Positions 59,718 to 64,000 of a DNA stretch of 64,000 bases are shown here, piece after piece. Positions within the stretch are counted from its first letter, which is position 1; each line of letters begins with the position of its first letter. Under the pieces are notes generated by a model that saw nothing but the letters and a program-made list of their open reading frames with translations, had not been told where the DNA came from and ran no database searches. Made by a program: the position numbers and the translations under genes. The DNA is from Erythrobacter sp047872805 (GTDB taxonomy: Bacteria > Pseudomonadota > Alphaproteobacteria > Sphingomonadales > Sphingomonadaceae), in the NCBI RefSeq assembly GCF_047872805.1, contig NZ_JBLQUK010000003.1, forward strand, positions 124,001-188,000, read 5' to 3'.

Positions 59718-60698
59718 ATGAATACTCAGCATATCACCCATTCGCTTTTCACCGCATCGGTTGCGGTTCTGTTTACCCTTTCAGCTCCGGCCTATGCCGA
59801 AGGGGTGAGCGCCGGCACGCTGATCGAGAACACGGCGACCGCGACCTTCGACGGGGGCGACGGTCCGCAGACCGTCGATTCCAACACCGTCGTGGTGCGG
59901 GTCGATGAATTGCTCGATGTGACGGTCACCTCGCTCGACAGCGGCCCGATTGGCGCTGTCCCCGGCGAAGCGGTGCTCACTTACGAAGTGACCAATCAGG
60001 GCAATGGGCCAGAGGCGTTTGAGCTGATTGCGAACCCTGCCGTCGCGGGCAATGATTTCGATGTTACCTTGGTCAGCATCGCGGTCGATACCAATGGTAA
60101 CGGCACCTATGACCCCGGCGTCGATGAAATTCTGACCGCGCCGCAAACCACACAATCCCTCGCCGCCGATGAAACCTTGACGGTTTTCGTGATCGTCAGC
60201 GTGCCCGACACCGTTGTCGATGGGCAGGCGAGCGATATCGAACTGACCGCGCGGGCGGTTACGGGGACTGGAGAACCGGGAACAAGCTTTGCCGGGCAGG
60301 GTGTCGATGGCGGCGATGCGATCGTCGGGACCACCGGCGCAGATGGCACCGCGCGAGGGTCGCTGCTGGTCGGTATCACGTCGGTTGATCTGACCAAGAC
60401 TGTCAGCCTGCTCGATCCGTTTGGCGGCGACAGCGCCGTTCCGGGAACCGTGGCAACCTTTACCATCGTAGCCAACGTCGCGGGCAGCGGCTCGGTCGAC
60501 GATCTGGTTGTGACCGACATCATCCCCGACGGCACGACTTACGCAAGTGAGACGCTCAGCCTCGATGGCGCCGCGCTTACCGATGCCAGCGGCGACGATG
60601 CGGGCGAGGCATCCGATGCCAGCGGCATTTCCGTCGCGCTCGGCACGGTGTCCGGGGGGGCCACCCATACCATCACTTTTGATGTCACCATTGATTGA
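59718..60698 (+). CDS. Secreted DUF11-like repeat protein
   Basis: 326 residues: signal peptide (SVAVLFTLSAPAYAEGVSAG), then beta-sandwich modules rich in Thr, Val, Asp and Gly with no Cys. The N-terminal part (GTLIENTATATFDGGDGPQT) matches the start of DUF11/conserved-repeat proteins that describe themselves with TASA or NTATATF motifs. A classical DUF11 module closes the protein: KTVSLLDPFGGDSAVPGTVA and VVTDIIPDGTTYASETLSLD. It is the first of four consecutive genes with this architecture; probably cell-surface or exopolymer-associated. An EF-hand-like DTNGNGTYDPGVDE suggests calcium binding. Confidence 0.82.
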   Translation: MNTQHITHSLFTASVAVLFTLSAPAYAEGVSAGTLIENTATATFDGGDGPQTVDSNTVVVRVDELLDVTVTSLDSGPIGAVPGEAVLTYEVTNQGNGPEAFELIANPAVAGNDFDVTLVSIAVDTNGNGTYDPGVDEILTAPQTTQSLAADETLTVFVIVSVPDTVVDGQASDIELTARAVTGTGEPGTSFAGQGVDGGDAIVGTTGADGTARGSLLVGITSVDLTKTVSLLDPFGGDSAVPGTVATFTIVANVAGSGSVDDLVVTDIIPDGTTYASETLSLDGAALTDASGDDAGEASDASGISVALGTVSGGATHTITFDVTID

Positions 60699-60728
60699 TC
60701 CATTTTTAGAGCTTGAGGAATTAAGCAT

Positions 60729-61214
60729 ATGAACACGTTTGTAAAAATGATCACAGCAATGCTGTTCTTTGCCGCCGCCACCGGGCCGCTGTCCGCTCAG
60801 GCGCAAAGCGTTAGCCCGGTTACGCTTTCGGGTGATGTGAAGGCGGTTGAAACCACGCTCGATGCGAATGGTGCACAAATCACGCGGCTGGTTGAACCCG
60901 GTGTTATCGTCCCCGGTGACCGGCTAATATTTGGCACCGACTACGCCAACACCGGCACCGAAGTGGTGGAAAATTTCGTCGTCACCAACCCGCTCCCCGG
61001 TGCGGTGCGGCTGGCCAGCGATGCCGATCCGCAGCTGATCGTGTCGGTCGATGGCGGCCAGATATGGGGCACGCTGGTCGAGCTTTCACTCACCAATGAC
61101 GATGGCACCGCGCGCGCCGCAACACATGCCGATGTGACGCATGTGCGCTGGACGCTTGCGGCAATCGCCCCGGGTGCGAGCGGCCGGCTGGAATACCCCG
61201 CCATCATCCGCTGA
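60729..61214 (+). CDS. Small secreted DUF11-like protein
   Basis: 161 residues: signal peptide (MITAMLFFAAATGPLSAQAQ) and one beta-sandwich domain with the DUF11-type start LVEPGVIVPGDRLIFGTDYA and the end WTLAAIAPGASGRLEYPAII. The conserved NTGTEVVENFVVTNPLPGAV is the usual strand-turn-strand of such domains. It lies 30 bases after the previous gene and about 100 before the next, in one likely operon. Confidence 0.82.
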   Translation: MNTFVKMITAMLFFAAATGPLSAQAQSVSPVTLSGDVKAVETTLDANGAQITRLVEPGVIVPGDRLIFGTDYANTGTEVVENFVVTNPLPGAVRLASDADPQLIVSVDGGQIWGTLVELSLTNDDGTARAATHADVTHVRWTLAAIAPGASGRLEYPAIIR

Positions 61215-61311
61215 CATTTGAACAACAGATCATCCGGCGAGAGCCGGACGGTAACCGCCAAGTTCCGTGGGCGGTGTTTGTTACACGGGGCACACGCAGA
61301 GGACCAAAACC

Positions 61312-62445
61312 ATGACACGTACCACCCAATTGCTGGGTGCGGTGAGCGCTTTTGCGCTTGTCGCGATGTCCAGCAGCCCGGCCCTTGCGGTCGGGACCAC
61401 CGCTGGTGATAGTATCACCAACAACGTCTCCGTCTCGTTCGAAGTCGGCGGCGAAGCTCAAACCGAAGTCACCGCAAGTGACACATTCACGGTTGACCGC
61501 CGGATTGATGTCAACGTCAACTTCACTGGCGCAACGCCGGTGTCGGTATCGCCCGGTCAGGACCGCGCGGTGCTTTCGTTCGACGTCACCAACTTGTCGA
61601 ATGACGTGATCGACCTCGACCTTTCCACTGTCCTGTCCGCAGGCACAGCAGCCAATATCGAAAACATCACGATTTATCTTGACGCCAACGGTGACGGCGC
61701 GCTGCAACAATCCGAAATCGATGCAGGTGCCATCACCTTCCTCGACGAAGTGGCTGCCGATGATGGCGCCGGCACAGAGACCATCTCGGTGCTGGTTGTC
61801 GCCGACATCACCACCGGTGCGGTGAACGCCGACACGTTCGATATTGTTCTGGTTGCTGACGCCTATGAGGCCGGTGCTGCTGGCCTCGGCACGGAAATCG
61901 TCGGTCTGACAAGCGCCGATGCCAACACCGCCGGAGAGGACACCGTCCTTGCCGATGGAACGGGCACCGCAGAGGAAGCCGCCAACAGCGGCGACCATTC
62001 CGACACCGGTCAATTCGAAGTGGCGGGCGCGCTGGTCAGCGTCGTCAAGTCAAGCCGCATCATCAGCGATCCGGTCAACGGCGCCTCCAATCCGAAAGCC
62101 ATTCCGGGCGCGGTGATCGAATATTGCATTGCGGTTTCGAACGCGGCCTCGGCGGCGACTGCGACTGCGGTAAACGTCTCGGACGACCTGCCTGCTGACG
62201 TGACTTTCACCGAAAACGACTTCGGCATTTTTGTCGATGGCGCAGCGGCGATCGACGACAACGGCACTCCCGGTGATGTCAGCGATGACATTGCGGTCTG
62301 TTCGGGCGGCACCGACGCAGAAGGCGGCGCTGCCAGCTACAACGTTGGCGGCGGCACCGGAGGTCTCAACGAGATCGCTGGTTCGCTCAGCGATTTGGCT
62401 GCGAGCACGACCCGCTCGCTCTATTTCCGCGTCACGATCAACTAA
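61312..62445 (+). CDS. Secreted DUF11-like repeat protein with EF-hand-like loop
   Basis: 377 residues: signal peptide (GAVSAFALVAMSSSPALAVG), then an N-terminal module with ITNNVSVSFEVGGEAQTEVT, a calcium-type loop YLDANGDGALQQSEIDAG, a Gly/Ala/Asp-rich linker, and a C-terminal DUF11 module (NPKAIPGAVIEYCIAVSNAA, VNVSDDLPADVTFTENDF). It has a single pair of Cys within the last module, which could form a disulfide. Very acidic. Paralogue of the 59718-60698 product. Confidence 0.85.
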   Translation: MTRTTQLLGAVSAFALVAMSSSPALAVGTTAGDSITNNVSVSFEVGGEAQTEVTASDTFTVDRRIDVNVNFTGATPVSVSPGQDRAVLSFDVTNLSNDVIDLDLSTVLSAGTAANIENITIYLDANGDGALQQSEIDAGAITFLDEVAADDGAGTETISVLVVADITTGAVNADTFDIVLVADAYEAGAAGLGTEIVGLTSADANTAGEDTVLADGTGTAEEAANSGDHSDTGQFEVAGALVSVVKSSRIISDPVNGASNPKAIPGAVIEYCIAVSNAASAATATAVNVSDDLPADVTFTENDFGIFVDGAAAIDDNGTPGDVSDDIAVCSGGTDAEGGAASYNVGGGTGGLNEIAGSLSDLAASTTRSLYFRVTIN

Positions 62446-62467
62446 GATCTCGATCCGGTTCTAGACT

Positions 62468-64000
62468 TTGCGTGTGCCCCTCTCTTTCAGGCGCGTGGCA
62501 GCAGCACTTTCCTTGGTGCTGCTGCCATTCGGCGTGTCTGAAGAGGGGGCAAGCGCGCAGGCCCCTATCCAGAACGATGGTGCCGTCACAATCGGCACGA
62601 TTGAGAACACTGCCCAGGCATCGTGGCAGGTGTTGGGACGTCCGGTGCAGACCACGTCCAATACTGTGACTTTCAACGTCACGCTTCCGCCTCCAGAAAT
62701 CCGTGCGTTCCGTCCCGCGCCGCAAGGCACCATTGAACTGAATTTCCGTGCGCCGCTGTGCAGCGCAGGCGGACAATCGATTCAAGGTGCGGCGGGCGGA
62801 ACCGCGGCTGGCGCAGATGGCTCTGCGATTGCGATCACTCCGGCAGGCGGAATGGTCGAACAGACCAGCACTGTGCGCGCCGGTCAGACGGTGCTGTTTG
62901 AAGTCACCGCTTTTGCCGCCAACACTGATCCCGGCGAAGTTGACCAATTGACCATTACGATCACCACTTCGACCGGTGACCGTGAAACCGAAACAATCTT
63001 TGAAACCGGCGTCGATACGGGCGTATTCGTCGGCCAGATCGATACGATCCGAATGCCCCCCGGTGCAGTTCACAACGATTGCCAGCTGAGTATTGCCGAC
63101 GGCGCAGACATTTCCATTGCGGCCTTTTTGCCCGGCGAAACCTCAGTGATTGTCGAAATGCAGGTCGATGTGCTCGCCGATCCGTTCGGTGTAGTGTTCG
63201 ACAGCGAGACGGGTGAGCCGGTGAACGGTGCGCGCGTTACCTTGGTCGACGCTGTTACCGGTCAGCCTGCCACCGTGTTTGCGCAGGACGGGGTTACAGC
63301 ATGGCCCTCCAGCGTCATTTCCGGCCAGTCGATCACCGACGGGGCAGGGCGCGTCACCGATCTTGATGCGGGCGAGTTCTGGTTCCCGCTGACCTTTCTG
63401 GGCACATATCGCCTTCAAATTGAGCCGCCTGCGCCTTACTCCGCGCCTTCGCGGGTTAGCCCGGCCAGCCTTTCACAGCTTTCGCGGCCTGATGGGCGCG
63501 GCTTTGTCATTCTCGATGCTTCGTTTGGTGCGCAATTCGCGCTGTCCGACCCCACCCCTGTCCAGGTCGATATTCCGCTCGACCGGCCCAGCCTCGATAT
63601 CGGGCTGGTCAAAACAGCCTCGCGTCAGCGGGTGCAGCCGGGCGACGTGGTGTTCTATTCGATCACTGCGAGCAACACCGACCGCTCGCGGCCAAAGCGC
63701 GATGTGGTGATTAGCGATATACCCTCGCGCTTTCTGCGACTGCGTCCCGACAGCATCCGCATCGACGGAGCCGCCGCGCCGGGCGCGGTAAGCATCGCGC
63801 CCGATGGCGGCTCGATCACCGTTGCGCTCGGTGATATTCCGGGCGGGACATCGCGCCGGGTCACCTATGCCATGTCGGTGCGGGCCGATGCCCCACCGGG
63901 CCGCGCGCTGAATGACGCAGTGGTTACCGATTCGCTGGGCCGCACCGCCCGCGCCAGCGCCGCTGTCGATATCGAACGTGATGCGATAGCAGACCGGATG
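62468..64000 (+). CDS. Large secreted DUF11-like surface protein, 3' end beyond the window
   Basis: An open frame of at least 509 codons runs off the right edge. It starts at TTG 62468 or GTG 62474; neither has a strong Shine-Dalgarno, and no ATG is available. A signal peptide (RVAAALSLVLLPFGVSEEGA) and the family opening TIGTIENTAQASWQVLGRPV follow. Later parts include a region with FETGVDTGVFVGQIDTIRMP, a carboxypeptidase-regulatory-like segment FDSETGEPVNGARVTLVDAV and a DUF11 module (KTASRQRVQPGDVVFYSITA, VVISDIPSRFLRLRPDSIRI). It is the largest member of the cluster and probably continues into further repeats or an outer-membrane anchor. Confidence 0.8.
   Translation, partial: MRVPLSFRRVAAALSLVLLPFGVSEEGASAQAPIQNDGAVTIGTIENTAQASWQVLGRPVQTTSNTVTFNVTLPPPEIRAFRPAPQGTIELNFRAPLCSAGGQSIQGAAGGTAAGADGSAIAITPAGGMVEQTSTVRAGQTVLFEVTAFAANTDPGEVDQLTITITTSTGDRETETIFETGVDTGVFVGQIDTIRMPPGAVHNDCQLSIADGADISIAAFLPGETSVIVEMQVDVLADPFGVVFDSETGEPVNGARVTLVDAVTGQPATVFAQDGVTAWPSSVISGQSITDGAGRVTDLDAGEFWFPLTFLGTYRLQIEPPAPYSAPSRVSPASLSQLSRPDGRGFVILDASFGAQFALSDPTPVQVDIPLDRPSLDIGLVKTASRQRVQPGDVVFYSITASNTDRSRPKRDVVISDIPSRFLRLRPDSIRIDGAAAPGAVSIAPDGGSITVALGDIPGGTSRRVTYAMSVRADAPPGRALNDAVVTDSLGRTARASAAVDIERDAIADRM

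Overview
The window looks like a chromosomal segment of a GC-rich marine-type alphaproteobacterium of the Sphingomonadales (Erythrobacter/Altererythrobacter/Sphingomonas relatives). The reasons are the abundance of TonB-dependent receptors, the divergent rnd/aspS pair, the acpP-fabF-mltG block, TPR/sulfotransferase genes beside receptors, a bacterial-type AspRS with the non-discriminating RDHGG motif, and a Ti-type relaxase module of the kind common in sphingomonads. This assignment is inference from gene content; no 16S rRNA gene is present.

Layout. (1) 1-15.1 kb is core chromosome: a TPR protein (cut by the window edge), a TonB-dependent receptor and a BCCT transporter, oxyR-rnd, aspS with a Tat-type lipoprotein behind it, acpP, fabF, mltG, a 2H phosphoesterase, a membrane-anchored cyclic-nucleotide-binding protein and tRNA-Met(CAT). 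(2) 15.2-46.07 kb is an integrative mobilizable element of about 30.8 kb inserted at the 3' end of that tRNA. A 15-bp copy of the tRNA end (15204-15218 and 46052-46066) flanks it. It carries a tyrosine integrase with two small HTH proteins at the right end and a relaxase/TraC/TraD module with a recognisable oriT at the left end. No type IV secretion genes are visible, so it probably moves with help from another element. (3) 46.1-64 kb is core chromosome again: a sulfotransferase-like protein, a DEAD-box helicase, acyl-CoA metabolism genes, a complete 5-oxoproline uptake and hydrolysis operon (5-oxoprolinase plus DUF969/DUF979 transporter and DUF2891), and a run of four secreted DUF11-like proteins.

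The element carries two cargo modules. The first (20.4-38.6 kb) looks like a mobile pathway for D-amino acids, centred on D-glutamate. It has an SGNH esterase, a large TonB receptor, a DadA-type D-amino-acid dehydrogenase, an APC permease, a periplasmic gamma-glutamyltransferase, a LysR regulator, a DUF1611 protein matching D-glutamate N-acetyltransferase DgcN, an enolase-superfamily epimerase matching DgcA, an exported N-acyl-D-amino-acid deacylase, a DapA-like aldolase/lyase, an unusual SDR without the YxxxK pair, an RraA-type aldolase-like protein and an aspartate-type aminotransferase. Seven of these, from dgcN to the aminotransferase, form one tightly packed operon. Read together they suggest outer-membrane import of acylated or gamma-linked D-glutamyl compounds, periplasmic release of D-Glu, uptake, and conversion through N-acetyl-D-Glu and N-acetyl-L-Glu or through oxidative deamination.

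The second cargo module (38.8-43.8 kb) is a nitric-oxide/redox/haem set: NsrR, a group III truncated haemoglobin, a small membrane protein, a DUF1971 cupin-like protein, a 2OG-Fe dioxygenase, a redoxin, a hexameric tyrosine-coordinated haem protein, a His-rich secreted protein, a glutaredoxin-like protein and a MarR regulator. The MarR and glutaredoxin genes each carry the same short palindrome over the ribosome-binding site. Remnants of IS3 and (probably) IS630 elements mark joints inside the island.
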